Source of the DNA: Desulfovulcanus ferrireducens
GTDB lineage: Bacteria; Desulfobacterota; Desulfovibrionia; Desulfovibrionales; Desulfonatronovibrionaceae
DNA: 64,000 bases
Reading direction: 5' to 3'
NCBI RefSeq assembly: GCF_018704065.1
Contig: NZ_JAGUQP010000009.1
Coordinates: forward strand, 16,700 to 80,699
Positions 26,733 through 36,971 of the stretch are shown in pieces; the stretch's first letter is position 1, and every line of letters starts with the position of its first letter. Made by a program: the position numbers and the translations under genes. The notes below the pieces were generated by a model. It saw only the letters and a list, made by a program, of their open reading frames with translations. It was not told the DNA's origin and ran no database searches.

Positions 26733-27746
26733 ATGCGTGCAGCCAACTATTTTATATTTATTTTAATTTTCTTCTTAGCCTGCAAGAGTGGGTTTGCTGG
26801 GGAAACACGAACCTTTATCGATGCCAGGGGGCGTGAAATCCAGCTCAGCTTGCCTGTCCGAAAGGTAGTTGTTCTCAGTGCAAATGCCTTGGAAGTTATG
26901 CAAATTTTACAGGCAGAAAATCTTGTAGTCGGAGTCAGCGATTACATCCACCAAAAACCGCGGTTGTGGTCGAAATTTCAGGATCGGCCAGTGGTTGGGC
27001 GTTGGAATGAGCCAGATTACGAATTGATAGCTACCCTCCGGCCTGATCTGGTTTTGTGTTACGGGCGTTTTCCCGGGCTTGAGGCTGAACAAAAATTGGA
27101 GCCGCTGGGAATCCAGGTGCTTCGCCTCGATTTTTATAAAATAAGCGCGCTGCCCAGAGAGGTGCAAATTCTGGGCATGGTTTTAGGGAAGCAAAAGCAG
27201 GCAGAAGTATTTTTACAATGGCATGCTCAAAAAATGGAGCATATCGAAAAATTGCGCAGAAAAAACTCACCAGGTCCAAAGGTCTATGTTGAAAGCTTTT
27301 CTGACTACCAGGTGATGGGACCGGGGTCTGGTGGGTATGAACTAAGTATTTATGCCGGAGCTCGTAATATTGCTTCTGCATTTTCTACATCGTTTTCTAG
27401 GGTTAGCCCTGAATGGGTATTGAGCAAAAATCCGGATGTTATCGTTAAGATAGCTTCGATAAAGGATGCCTATGTATGCGACAATTCAAAAAAATTTCGA
27501 AAAATACAGAAAAATATCATGGAACGTCCTGGCTGGAAATTCACCCGTGCAGTGCAAGAAGGCAAAGTTTATGTATTGGCGTCAGACGTTGCAGGGGGAC
27601 CCAGGGCTGCAGTGGGAATCGCTTACATGACCAAATGGTTTTTCCCTAAAGTAGACTTAAATCCTCAGGAAATGCACAGAGAGTATTTGGCGGATTTTTT
27701 AAAGGTGCCATACCGTGGTTTTTATGCCTACCCAACAGGGAAGTGA
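26733..27746 (+). CDS. Periplasmic binding protein of a metal-chelate ABC importer (BtuF/FecB-like)
   Basis: A 337-residue substrate-binding protein. It has a signal peptide (MRAANYFIFILIFFLACKSG, cleavage near GFAG) and a PBP fold of the cobalamin/siderophore class: FIDARGREIQLSLPVRKVV, then VVGVSDYIHQKP, RPDLVLCYG and the SKNPDVIVK segment. The frame is open back to a GTG at 26607, but the ATG at 26733 fits the signal peptide better; its ribosome binding site is weak. It delivers the ligand to the permease 4 bp downstream. The ligand (cobamide, heme or other chelate) is not determined by sequence. Confidence 0.88.
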   Translation: MRAANYFIFILIFFLACKSGFAGETRTFIDARGREIQLSLPVRKVVVLSANALEVMQILQAENLVVGVSDYIHQKPRLWSKFQDRPVVGRWNEPDYELIATLRPDLVLCYGRFPGLEAEQKLEPLGIQVLRLDFYKISALPREVQILGMVLGKQKQAEVFLQWHAQKMEHIEKLRRKNSPGPKVYVESFSDYQVMGPGSGGYELSIYAGARNIASAFSTSFSRVSPEWVLSKNPDVIVKIASIKDAYVCDNSKKFRKIQKNIMERPGWKFTRAVQEGKVYVLASDVAGGPRAAVGIAYMTKWFFPKVDLNPQEMHREYLADFLKVPYRGFYAYPTGK

Positions 27747-27750
27747 AGAC

Positions 27751-28794
27751 ATGAGTACCTCCAGAAGGCTTCCGGCTTCATATGGGTTAACCCAATATAG
27801 GCATCTGATCAGGCAAAGAGTCGTGCTTCTTTGCATCTTGGCGGCTCTGCTCGTGTTGATGGGCATGGTCAGTCTCTGTGTAGGTAGTTCAGCTCTTGGC
27901 TTGCAAGAAGTGTTCGCAGCTCTGTTTGAGCAATCGACCGTATCAAGTGTAATCATCTGGAAATTGCGCCTGCCTCGAATCGTTATGGCTTTTCTGGCCG
28001 GGTGGGGTCTGGCCTTGGGCGGGACTGTCTCCCAGGCTATTTTGCAAAATCCTTTAGCTTCGCCGTTTACACTGGGAGTAGCTTCAGGAGCAGGCTTTGG
28101 AGCCGTAATTGGTATTGTTTTCTCAAACGGGCTTTCCAGGGAAATAGTTGCTGCCAGTGCCTTTGGTTTTGCCTTGCTCACATCTTTACTTATTTATGGG
28201 GTGGCTCGCTTGAAAAGCACCTCATCCGAGACCTTAATCCTGGCCGGCGTGGCCATCATGTTCCTTTTTTCTTCGCTTACTTCCTTTGTCCAATATACAG
28301 CAACTATTGAAGAAGTGCATGAAATGGTCTTCTGGTTTTTTGGCAGTCTCTCCAAAGTGGGATGGCCTGAAATCAGTATCGCCTGCCTGATGATCATTCC
28401 TCCCATTCCACTGGTGATGGCAAGGGCATGGGACTTGAATCTTTTGATGACCGGGGATGAATCAGCCAGTGCCCTTGGGGTCAATGTGTCCACCATACGG
28501 ACAGGAGGCATTTTTCTGACAGCGCTCATGACCGCGGGCGTCATTTGTTTCACTGGTGTTATAGGTTTTATTGGGCTGGTGGCACCTCATATCGCGCGCA
28601 TGCTAATTGGAAGTGACCATCGCTTCTTGATCCCAGCTTCTGGATTTGTGGGCGCAATACTGGTGGTGGGTGCTGACACGTTGAGCAGAACCATCTGGCC
28701 GCCACAAGTTATCCCAATTGGTATCATGACTTCTTTCCTGGGAGTCCCATTCTTTTTTTACCTTTTGATGAAAAAGGCTAGGAAATACTGCTAA
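27751..28794 (+). CDS. FecCD/BtuC-type ABC permease
   Basis: A 347-residue inner-membrane permease with about ten membrane helices. WKLRLPRIVMAFLAGWGLALGG, LQNPLASPFTLGVASGAGFGA and GFIGLVAPHIARMLIGSDHR are signatures of the FecCD/BtuC family, the last being the ATPase-coupling loop. Its stop overlaps the ATPase start by one base. It forms the translocation channel for whatever the TonB receptor and binding protein deliver. Confidence 0.95.
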   Translation: MSTSRRLPASYGLTQYRHLIRQRVVLLCILAALLVLMGMVSLCVGSSALGLQEVFAALFEQSTVSSVIIWKLRLPRIVMAFLAGWGLALGGTVSQAILQNPLASPFTLGVASGAGFGAVIGIVFSNGLSREIVAASAFGFALLTSLLIYGVARLKSTSSETLILAGVAIMFLFSSLTSFVQYTATIEEVHEMVFWFFGSLSKVGWPEISIACLMIIPPIPLVMARAWDLNLLMTGDESASALGVNVSTIRTGGIFLTALMTAGVICFTGVIGFIGLVAPHIARMLIGSDHRFLIPASGFVGAILVVGADTLSRTIWPPQVIPIGIMTSFLGVPFFFYLLMKKARKYC

Positions 28795-29576
28795 TGTTGC
28801 GGGTAAAAAATCTAAAATTTTCATATAAGCATCAGGAAATCCTTAAAGATATTTCCCTGGAAGCGCGTCCCGGAGAAATTCTAGCTATTATCGGGCCAAA
28901 TGGTGCGGGCAAAACCACCTTGTTAAGGTGTATTCTCAATATTTTAAGGCCTGCCAGAGGGGTCATAACAGTTGATAAACAGGATCTTCTCCATATGTCC
29001 TCCAGGGAAAGGGCCAAACTACTGGCCTATGTTCCCCAGGCATACCCTCCTAAATTTCCCATGACAGTATTTGATACGGTTCTTATGGGGCGCAGACCTT
29101 ACTTAGGTTGGCGTCCTGCCAGGGAAGATCTCAAAAAGGTAACCAGTATTCTTGAAATAATGGGACTGGACTCCTTTTCTGCGAAAGATTTTGATTGCCT
29201 AAGTGGAGGGCAAAAACAAAAGGTCATGCTGGCCAGGGCCCTTGTCCAGGAAGCCCGCTATCTGCTCCTGGATGAACCTACAAGCAGCCTGGATCTCAAG
29301 TATCAGCTCGAAGTGATGCAACTTCTTTGTCAAATCGTCAATGAAAAAAACATGGCTATAGTAGTGGCCATCCATGATCTAAACCTCGCCCTTCGGTTCT
29401 CCGACCGGGTGGTCATGATGCAAAACGGGACTGTATTTTGTTCCGGTCCGCCCGATAAAGTTATGAATCAGGACAATATTCGCACTGTTTATGGAGTAAA
29501 TGTGGAAAGCTTCAGTAACCAGGGGTATAACTATTTATATCCTGTTAGTTCAATAACAAGAAATGATTATAGATAA
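28794..29576 (+). CDS. ABC transporter ATP-binding protein (BtuD/FecE-like)
   Basis: A 260-residue ATPase. Walker [10 protein letters not shown] at about 35-43, Q loop in YVPQ, signature LSGGQKQK, Walker B LLLDEPTS and the switch His in AIHDLN are all intact. It energises the permease encoded just upstream (TAATG overlap). A 121-bp gap then leads to the receptor gene, possibly with an internal promoter. Confidence 0.95.
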   Translation: MLRVKNLKFSYKHQEILKDISLEARPGEILAIIGPNGAGKTTLLRCILNILRPARGVITVDKQDLLHMSSRERAKLLAYVPQAYPPKFPMTVFDTVLMGRRPYLGWRPAREDLKKVTSILEIMGLDSFSAKDFDCLSGGQKQKVMLARALVQEARYLLLDEPTSSLDLKYQLEVMQLLCQIVNEKNMAIVVAIHDLNLALRFSDRVVMMQNGTVFCSGPPDKVMNQDNIRTVYGVNVESFSNQGYNYLYPVSSITRNDYR

Positions 29577-29697
29577 ATTTTTGTAGACATAACGTAATAT
29601 TATAGCCGGTACTAACTATTGAGTAAATATTATGTAAATTAGGCAAGGTTAGATATCATACAAATAGACTATTAAATTAAGATTATGGAGGGACAAG

Positions 29698-31899
29698 ATG
29701 AAAATTTTTAAGGTGTTGCTATCGTGTTGCTTGGTAGTTTGTCTTGGAAATCCATTGTTTGCTGCTCAGCAGGAAGATGTGAAAGCAGACGAAACTGTGG
29801 ATATGGAAGAGATGGTAGTCACTGCGACCAGGACAGAAAGAGAAATAGACAATGTTCCTGCAAGCGTGAGTGTGATTACCAGGGAAGAGATGAAAAAGTA
29901 TCACATCCAGACCATTGATGAAGCCTTAAAATATGAAGCCGGGATATATTTCAAGAGAAAAAAAGGGTTGAGTGATAGTCTTCCCAGTATCGAAATGCGT
30001 GGTTTGCCCGGACAAGAGCGGACGCTGGTTTTACTGAATGGTCTGCCAATCAATGGTGGGTACGATGGAGGTGTGAAATGGAACAATATCAGTGTGGAAA
30101 ATATAGAACGCATTGAAATTATTCGCGGTCCAGCCTCAGCCCTTTATGGTGGAAATGCCATGGGCGGTGTGATCAATATCATCACTACTACACCTCAAAA
30201 ACTAGAAGCGGAGATTTTTGGCGGCATAGGAAGTGATGAGACTTATCGTTATGGTGGTTATGTAGGTGATAAGTTTGATAAGTTTGGGATAAGGTTTGGA
30301 TATGAAGCAGAGGAGACCGGTGGATATCCAACCTCTCTCGTTACCAGGTCAATCTACTCCGGTACCGGTACGCTTACCGGCGGCTATCCTACTACGAGTA
30401 CTTCCGGCACCCCCAAATGGGTGGTTGGAGACAAGGGCGATAACTGGGCCAAGAGGCAGAATATTAACCTGATGGCCTCTTATGATTTGACTGAAACAGG
30501 AACTATCTCGCTTGATTTTCAATATGGACAACACAAATATGGTTATGATGAACCAAATACGTACTTGACCGATGCCAGTGGTGAACCAAGTTTTAGCGGA
30601 ACAGTTGATGTAGGGGACGGTCAATATGCATCAGTCAAGCCATATAATTATATTTACTACACTGGCATCGGCAATGAGGATTTCTACCTGGCTTCCTTAA
30701 CATACAAAGAAACATTTGGCTCTGTGGGTTTTACCGGAAAAATTGGCTATCAGTTTAATAACAAGTGGTACACTACAACAACGGATACTACTGGTACTTT
30801 TGACAATGCCACAGGGAAATTAAGTGATGCCGATACAGAGACCTGGCTTGCTGATCTTCAGGCAAATATGCCTTTGGGAGACAAGCATTTCCTTACTTGT
30901 GGTCTTTACTTTAAAACAGATAGTTTTGAACAGGATAGTTACAATCTTTCATATTATCGTGATGAAGACAGTAAGCTGGACAAAATAGATATTACAAGAG
31001 GAAAGGATCTGTTTTATGCGCTATATGTTCAAGATGAGTGGAGAGTCCTGGAACAATTGACTCTTTATGGTGGCCTTCGGTTTGATTTCTGGAAGGCATA
31101 TGATGGCAAATCCGGTTCTGTAGGGAGCGTTGAGGAATATGATGAACCTCAGGACTATGCCATAAGCCCAAAAATCGGGGCTGTCTGGAATCCTCTTGAA
31201 GATACCTACCTTCGCGGCTCTGTGGCCAAAGGGTTCCGCGCGCCAAACATCTATGAACTTTACCGGACATGGCAATCAGGTTGGTATACCTATCACTCTA
31301 ATCCAGACCTCGATCCGGAAATCATTTGGACATACGAAGTGGGTGCTGACCAATATCTTTTTAACCGAAAGCTAAAGATTGGAGCAACTTTTTTTCATTC
31401 CAGGTTGAAAGATGCAATCGAGCGATACAAAGTTGGCACAGATAAATATCTGGATAATGTGGCAAAAGTAGAAATTAACGGCTGGGAACTTGAAGGACAA
31501 TTGCTACCGTTTGATTGGTTGAAGATCTGGGCCAACTACACAAATAACGACAGCGAAGTAAAAGAAAATGAACGTAACCCGGACGCTGAAGGCAAACATC
31601 TTCCCTATATGCCCCTTGAAACCATCAACTTAGGCAGTGAATTAACATACAAATGGTTCAAGCTAAGTCTGGCTGGTGATTATCTGGGCAGGATTTACAC
31701 CACAGAAGATAATAACGATGTGCCTGATGTATACGGTGGCTATTCCAAGCGGTGGCTCTGGAACACAAAACTCACCTTTACCCCTGAAGAAAATGTGGAA
31801 TTCTCACTTTCTGTGGATAATATTTTTGATGAAGATTATTTTGAATATTATAAGGGCCGCGGTCGAAGTTATTTCTTCGAGATAAGACTGAAATACTAA
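29698..31899 (+). CDS. TonB-dependent outer membrane receptor
   Basis: A 733-residue receptor. The signal peptide spans residues 1-22, the TonB box is EEMVVTATRT at 37-46, followed by a plug domain (VSVITREEM, IEMRGLPGQERTLVLLNGLPI, IEIIRGPASALYGGNAMGGVINI) and a 22-strand barrel ending in FEIRLKY. It resembles BtuB/cobalamin and siderophore or heme receptors in length. No FRAP/NPNL heme motif stands out, although NPDLDPE is present in the barrel. GGAGGG lies ahead of the ATG. A strong hairpin follows the stop. Confidence 0.95.
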   Translation: MKIFKVLLSCCLVVCLGNPLFAAQQEDVKADETVDMEEMVVTATRTEREIDNVPASVSVITREEMKKYHIQTIDEALKYEAGIYFKRKKGLSDSLPSIEMRGLPGQERTLVLLNGLPINGGYDGGVKWNNISVENIERIEIIRGPASALYGGNAMGGVINIITTTPQKLEAEIFGGIGSDETYRYGGYVGDKFDKFGIRFGYEAEETGGYPTSLVTRSIYSGTGTLTGGYPTTSTSGTPKWVVGDKGDNWAKRQNINLMASYDLTETGTISLDFQYGQHKYGYDEPNTYLTDASGEPSFSGTVDVGDGQYASVKPYNYIYYTGIGNEDFYLASLTYKETFGSVGFTGKIGYQFNNKWYTTTTDTTGTFDNATGKLSDADTETWLADLQANMPLGDKHFLTCGLYFKTDSFEQDSYNLSYYRDEDSKLDKIDITRGKDLFYALYVQDEWRVLEQLTLYGGLRFDFWKAYDGKSGSVGSVEEYDEPQDYAISPKIGAVWNPLEDTYLRGSVAKGFRAPNIYELYRTWQSGWYTYHSNPDLDPEIIWTYEVGADQYLFNRKLKIGATFFHSRLKDAIERYKVGTDKYLDNVAKVEINGWELEGQLLPFDWLKIWANYTNNDSEVKENERNPDAEGKHLPYMPLETINLGSELTYKWFKLSLAGDYLGRIYTTEDNNDVPDVYGGYSKRWLWNTKLTFTPEENVEFSLSVDNIFDEDYFEYYKGRGRSYFFEIRLKY

Positions 31900-31912
31900 C
31901 CAGGCAACTAGA

Positions 31913-31946
31913 TACTGCTGAACCCGCCATGGCGGGTTCAGCAGTA
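31913..31946 (+). other. Strong intercistronic hairpin
   Basis: Two perfect 16-base arms (TACTGCTGAACCCGCC and its complement) with a two-base loop sit between the receptor stop and the CobN-like start. There is no T run, so it is probably not a full terminator. A 3' stabiliser of the abundant receptor mRNA, or a partial attenuator, is likely. It ends just before the ribosome binding site of the next gene. Confidence 0.85.
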
Positions 31947-31962
31947 ATGCATGGGAGAATCT

Positions 31963-34900
31963 ATGAACATTGCCGCTATTGTTTGGAATAGCTACGTTCC
32001 TACGCTTGTTCAGGCCAGCAAGAGCTTAGATTGGCTTGACCTAAAAATTTTTTCTTCCAGCACCCTGGAAAAAGACCCATCAAAACCAGAAGATGCGCTG
32101 AGTAAACTCAAAAAAGCAGATGTAATCCTGCTGTATCGTTCTTCAGAATCATTTTGGGAAACCATTGAAAGAGAGCTCAAGGATATCGGCCAAAGTATCC
32201 CGGTTGTTTGCCTGAGTCATGACCCTTCTTATTGGGCCCTTTCCACTGTGGCCCCTGCTATAGTTCAGACTTGTTACGATTACCTCACCCTGGGAGGCGA
32301 AGAAAATTGTGCCAACATGTTTTGTTATATAGCCAGGGAAGTGAACGGGCATGATATTCCAGTAGAGCAGCCTAAAGAAGTCCCGTGGGAGGGACTGTAT
32401 CATCCTCAGGCACCTGTTTCTTACTTTTCTTCGGTTGATGAATATTTGCAGTGGTATGAAGGACATGCCGCCAAGAAAAATATAAAAGACGCGCCTAGTG
32501 TAGGAGTACTTTTTGCCCGTCACTATTGGGTTAATAACAACCTGGCGGTTGAGGATTTTCTTATTACAGAGTTGGAGGACCTTGGCCTTAGAGTTATCCC
32601 GGCCTTTTCCTACAGCGTGAAAGATCCCGGCCTGGGCGCAAAAGGAAGCGCTCAAGTTGTCCACGATGTCTTTTTTACCCCTGAAGGTAATTCCCGCATC
32701 CAGGCCATGGTAAAACTCCAGGCTTTTTTCCTGGGAAAACAGAGAGGTGACAAATCTTCTGATATTGGAAGCGCCGAGGATGGCGTTGGCCTGCTTACAA
32801 AACTCAATGTTCCTGTGTTTCAACCTGTTGTATCCAGCTACAAGTCGCCCGATGAATGGGAAAATGACGAGCAAGGTCTTGGGGCCGACATTAGCTGGTG
32901 CGTGGCAATGCCAGAATTTGAAGGCGTGATAGAGCCCCTTATTATTGGTGGGGCAGGGAAGTCTGAAGACAGTGAGACCGGAGTTGAACTTGAAGAACGC
33001 GTACCTATTGAGGAACGTTGCCGTCGGTTGGCCCAAAGAGTCAAAAAATGGGTGGCTCTCAGGCAAAAACCGGTTTCTGAGCGAAAGGTAGCCTTTATTC
33101 TTCACAATAATCCCTGCGCTTCAGCAGAAGGCACAGTAGGAGGAGCGGCAAAGCTTGATTCGCTGGAAAGTGTCGCCCGTATCCTGCAGACCATGCGCAA
33201 GCGAGGCTACGCGGTGGATGCCCCAAAAGATGGCAAGGAGCTCATCAAGACCATCATGGACCGCAAAGCCATTTCTGAATTTCGCTGGACCACTGTCAAT
33301 GAAATCGTCAAGAAAGGCGGAGCCCTGGACCTGGTACCTCTAAACCAATACTTAAAATGGTGGAGAGATTTACCTGAAAAGGTCCGTAAGCGAATAAGTA
33401 GTACATGGGGCGAGCCCCCCGGAGAAGAAATAAACGGCGTGCCACCGGCAATGGTTCATGAGGGCAAAATTGTGGTCACAGGAGTCCCTTATGGCAATGC
33501 GGTCGTTTGTGTGCAACCCAAACGAGGATGCGCCGGCCCTCGCTGTGATGGCCAGGTATGCAAAATTTTGCACGACCCTGATGTTCCCCCACCACATCAA
33601 TATCTGGCCACCTATCGTTACCTGGAAGAGTGCTTTGGAGCAGATGTAATTGTGCATGTAGGAACGCATGGAAATGTGGAGTTCCTTCCAGGGAAAGGAG
33701 CCGGTCTTTCCGAAGCCTGTTTCCCGGATATTTGCATTCATGAGATGCCCCATCTCTATATCTATAATTCCGACAATTCTCCAGAAGGGATCATCGCAAA
33801 AAGGAGAAGCTACGCCACCCTCGTGGATCATATGCAGACCGTGATGAGCCAGGCTGGATTATATGAAGAGCTGGAAGAGCTTGGACGATTTTTGAGCGAA
33901 TACGAACAGGCCAAGATTACCGATAAAACCCGCGCTCATGCGCTGGAACACATGATCATTGACCTGATCAAACAGACCAACCTGGATCAGGAAATTAATC
34001 TCGATAAAGACACTCCTTTTGATGAAGTTGTAAGAAAAGCTCATGAAGTATTAAGCCGTATCAGAAATACCCAGATCCAGGACGGTATGCACATTTTCGG
34101 AGAAATCCCCCAAGGTGAGAGGCGAACCAACTTTATTTATTCAATCTTGCGTTTTGATGCAGATGAGGAAAGGTCGGTTCGAAAAATTCTTTGCCGACTT
34201 ATGGGGCTTGAACTTCAGAGTCTTTTAAATGAACCCGGTGAAGTGAGTCCCAGGTGGCAAAAGAGTCATGGTGAACTTCTGGAAGAGATTGATTCCTATG
34301 GCAGGCTTATTGTGGAGCAGGCTCTCAAGTCATCTGGTAATGGGAGCTTTGGAAAGGAGGTGCGCAAACTTTTGGGAGAGCGCCTCGTAGATGAGCACGA
34401 GCTCAAGCATTTGGCAGGGATTCAGGCCAGGATTCTTGAACTGGACAAGAGAATTGAGGCCTCCAGGGAAATAGACTCTTTACTCAATGGTTTTGACGGG
34501 AGATATATACCTGCTGGTCCTTCAGGAGTGATTACCAGGGGAAGAGATGATATTCTGCCCACCGGAAGAAATTTTTATTCCCTTGACCCCAGGCGGGTGC
34601 CTACAAAGGCAGCATACCGTGTGGGTGAGCAGGTGGCTGCTGCAGTTATAGATAAACATATGAGTGAAGAAGGTCGGTTTCCCGAGAATGTAGCTGTTTA
34701 CTGGATGTGTACGGACATCATGTGGTCTGACGGAGAGGGCATGGGGCAGATATTTTCTCTTCTTGGAGTACGTCCTGTCTGGCTCTCCGACGGCAGGGTC
34801 AAGGGGTTCGAAATCATTTCTCTGGAAGAGTTGGGCAGGCCCAGGATTGATGTGACCATCCGGGTTTCCGGCATCACCAGGGATAATTTTCCGGAATGTA

Positions 34901-35838
34901 TCGATTTATTGGACGAGGCCATCTATGCGGTCGCTTCTCTGGATGAGCCCCTGAATATGAATTATGTACGCAAGCACTCTCTGGAAAAATTAGAGTCAGA
35001 AGGGAATGATAAGCCTGATGAAGATGGCTGGCGAAAGGCTACCTTGCGAATTTTCTCCTCGAAACCGGGAACATATCGGCCAGGAGTCAATCTCGCAGTC
35101 TATGCGTCTGCCTGGAAGGATGAAAAGGACTTGTCAGATATCTTTGTCAATTGGAACGGCTATGCCTATGGAAAAGGAATTTTTGGGCAGGCATCCCATG
35201 ATCAATTTAAGAGTAGTCTCAAAAGTGTTGATGTGACCTTTAATAAGGTCGTTTCTGACGAACATGATATTTTCGGTTGTTGTTGTTACTTTGGGACACA
35301 CGGAGGCATCACAGCTGCGGCCAGGCACATCAGTGGGAAAGAGGTCAAAGTTTATTATGGTGATACGCGAGAACCTGAACGGGTGGAAGTGCGTGATCTT
35401 GCCGATGAAATACGTCGTGTGGTCAGGACAAAATTGCTCAATCCCAAATGGATCGAAGGAATGAAACGTCACGGCTATAAAGGTGCCGGAGACATTTCCA
35501 AACGAGTTGGCCGGGTTTATGGTTGGGAGTCCACGACCCAGGAGGTGGATGATTGGATCTTTGACGACATAGCCCGAACATTTGTTCTGGATGAAGAAAA
35601 CCGGGAATTTTTTAAAGAAAACAATCCTTGGGCCCTGGAAGAAATCGGTCGCAGGCTTTTAGAGGCTGAAAGTCGGGGACTATGGAAGGCTGATCCGGAA
35701 GTATCGCGAGGGCTGCGTGAGGCGTACCTGGAAATGGAAGGGTGGTTAGAAGAATCCATGGGTGAGGTTGAAGGCGATTTCCAGGGCGGAGCAGTGGATA
35801 TTTTTTCTCCTGAAGATGTGGAGAAAGGAATGGGATGA
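31963..35838 (+). CDS. cobN: CobN/ChlH-family large chelatase subunit
   Basis: A 1291-residue protein of the class I chelatase large-subunit family (cobaltochelatase CobN, Mg-chelatase H). Central hallmarks are WGEPPG, PKRGCAGPRCDG, VHVGTHGNVEFLPGKGAGLS and later FGCCCYFGTHGGITAAARHISG. It binds the tetrapyrrole and metal and works with AAA+ subunits, both encoded next. I chose the ATG at 31963 over 31951 because GGGAGA lies just before it. No membrane anchor is visible. Its place inside an importer operon, not a corrin biosynthesis operon, suggests a role on imported substrate. Homologous HmuS proteins of heme-uptake operons remove the metal, so insertion and removal are both open. Confidence 0.9.
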   Translation: MNIAAIVWNSYVPTLVQASKSLDWLDLKIFSSSTLEKDPSKPEDALSKLKKADVILLYRSSESFWETIERELKDIGQSIPVVCLSHDPSYWALSTVAPAIVQTCYDYLTLGGEENCANMFCYIAREVNGHDIPVEQPKEVPWEGLYHPQAPVSYFSSVDEYLQWYEGHAAKKNIKDAPSVGVLFARHYWVNNNLAVEDFLITELEDLGLRVIPAFSYSVKDPGLGAKGSAQVVHDVFFTPEGNSRIQAMVKLQAFFLGKQRGDKSSDIGSAEDGVGLLTKLNVPVFQPVVSSYKSPDEWENDEQGLGADISWCVAMPEFEGVIEPLIIGGAGKSEDSETGVELEERVPIEERCRRLAQRVKKWVALRQKPVSERKVAFILHNNPCASAEGTVGGAAKLDSLESVARILQTMRKRGYAVDAPKDGKELIKTIMDRKAISEFRWTTVNEIVKKGGALDLVPLNQYLKWWRDLPEKVRKRISSTWGEPPGEEINGVPPAMVHEGKIVVTGVPYGNAVVCVQPKRGCAGPRCDGQVCKILHDPDVPPPHQYLATYRYLEECFGADVIVHVGTHGNVEFLPGKGAGLSEACFPDICIHEMPHLYIYNSDNSPEGIIAKRRSYATLVDHMQTVMSQAGLYEELEELGRFLSEYEQAKITDKTRAHALEHMIIDLIKQTNLDQEINLDKDTPFDEVVRKAHEVLSRIRNTQIQDGMHIFGEIPQGERRTNFIYSILRFDADEERSVRKILCRLMGLELQSLLNEPGEVSPRWQKSHGELLEEIDSYGRLIVEQALKSSGNGSFGKEVRKLLGERLVDEHELKHLAGIQARILELDKRIEASREIDSLLNGFDGRYIPAGPSGVITRGRDDILPTGRNFYSLDPRRVPTKAAYRVGEQVAAAVIDKHMSEEGRFPENVAVYWMCTDIMWSDGEGMGQIFSLLGVRPVWLSDGRVKGFEIISLEELGRPRIDVTIRVSGITRDNFPECIDLLDEAIYAVASLDEPLNMNYVRKHSLEKLESEGNDKPDEDGWRKATLRIFSSKPGTYRPGVNLAVYASAWKDEKDLSDIFVNWNGYAYGKGIFGQASHDQFKSSLKSVDVTFNKVVSDEHDIFGCCCYFGTHGGITAAARHISGKEVKVYYGDTREPERVEVRDLADEIRRVVRTKLLNPKWIEGMKRHGYKGAGDISKRVGRVYGWESTTQEVDDWIFDDIARTFVLDEENREFFKENNPWALEEIGRRLLEAESRGLWKADPEVSRGLREAYLEMEGWLEESMGEVEGDFQGGAVDIFSPEDVEKGMG

Positions 35839-35879
35839 TCAAAGTAGTTAGAGTAATAGGAGAAATATAGGAAGTTATT

Positions 35880-36905
35880 ATGAAGGCAAATCGAGCATTT
35901 CCGTTTTCGGCCATTGTAGGCCAGGAAAAGATGAAAAAAGCGCTTCTTTTAAATGTGATTAATCCCAAACTGGGCGGAGTGCTTATCCGAGGCGAAAAAG
36001 GAACTGCTAAATCCACAGCAGTGCGAGCTCTGGCAAGTTTGTTGCCTGAAATCGAGGTTGTAGCAGACTGTCCTTTTGGGTGCTGTCCGGGTCAAGCTTC
36101 GCAAGTTTGTCCTGTATGTGCGGAAAAGTTGACCCAGGGAAAACAGCTTTCTGTAACGCGCAGAAAGATTCGCGTAGTGGATCTTCCGGTTGGTTCCACA
36201 GAAGATAGGGTCCTGGGTACTCTCGATCTGGAAAAGGCAATTAAAGAGGGAGAAAAGCACTTTGAACCCGGCATCCTCGCCCAGGCCCATAGAGGGATTC
36301 TTTATGTAGACGAAGTCAATCTCCTGGATGACCATATCGTGGATGTGCTGCTGGATGCTGCGGCTATGGGGGTAAATACAGTAGAGAGGGAAGGAATTTC
36401 CTTTTCCCATCCTGCCGAGTTTGTTCTCATCGGTACCATGAACCCGGAAGAGGGGGAGCTCAGGCCCCAGCTTCTGGACCGGTTTGGACTTTGTGTCCAG
36501 GTTGAAGGCATCACGGATGTGGACCAGAGAGTGGAAGTAGTTAAACTGCGGGCAGAGTATGAAGAAAACCCTGAAGCTTTTCAGGAAAAATGGCGTAAAG
36601 AAGAAGAAAAGTTGAGTCAGCGCATTGTACAGGCCAAAAAGATTTTGCCTGGGGTCAGTTTGTCTGATGACATGCTCCGCTTGATTGCTGAAACTTCCAT
36701 AGAAATGAATGTGGACGGTCACCGGGCCGACATTGTCATGATGAAAACAGCCAAGACACTGGCTGCTCTTGGTGGTCGTAAGGAGGTAATCCGCGAAGAC
36801 ATCAGGGAGGCCGCAGAAATGGCTTTGCCCCACCGCATGCGCAAGAAGCCTTTTCAAAAGATTGGTCTTGAAGCTGAAAAGATACAGCAAATTTTTGGTG
36901 GATAA
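35880..36905 (+). CDS. ChlI-like AAA+ chelatase subunit
   Basis: A 341-residue AAA+ ATPase of the Mg/Co-chelatase I-subunit type. Walker [12 protein letters not shown], Walker [12 protein letters not shown], sensor [22 protein letters not shown] and the Arg finger segment are present. A cysteine loop ([17 protein letters not shown]) after Walker A could bind zinc; such loops occur in several ChlI-like proteins. It should form the ATPase ring with the next gene product and act on the CobN-like subunit. Confidence 0.93.
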   Translation: MKANRAFPFSAIVGQEKMKKALLLNVINPKLGGVLIRGEKGTAKSTAVRALASLLPEIEVVADCPFGCCPGQASQVCPVCAEKLTQGKQLSVTRRKIRVVDLPVGSTEDRVLGTLDLEKAIKEGEKHFEPGILAQAHRGILYVDEVNLLDDHIVDVLLDAAAMGVNTVEREGISFSHPAEFVLIGTMNPEEGELRPQLLDRFGLCVQVEGITDVDQRVEVVKLRAEYEENPEAFQEKWRKEEEKLSQRIVQAKKILPGVSLSDDMLRLIAETSIEMNVDGHRADIVMMKTAKTLAALGGRKEVIREDIREAAEMALPHRMRKKPFQKIGLEAEKIQQIFGG

Positions 36906-36940
36906 TTCAATTTTTGTGGCCTTTTCCCAGGTTTTTTATT

Positions 36941-36971
36941 CAATGCTAACAAAGAGTTGGACACATCCGAA
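36941..36971 (+). repeat. Family A fragment between the two AAA+ genes
   Basis: About 28 of 31 bases match the left arm of the divergent family A copy at 63682-63712 (CAATGCTAACAAAGASTTGG core). It falls in the short gap between the ChlI- and ChlD-like genes and overlaps the possible ATG at 36943, so it may have supplied the start of the second gene. Confidence 0.6.

Noticed and set aside
29577..29697. Fur box before the TonB receptor
   Set aside because: The A/T-rich 121-bp gap has no convincing GATAATGATAATC-type palindrome.
32149..33105. A 318-codon antisense frame inside the CobN-like gene
   Set aside because: The sense frame has clear chelatase motifs throughout; the antisense product has no recognisable domain.
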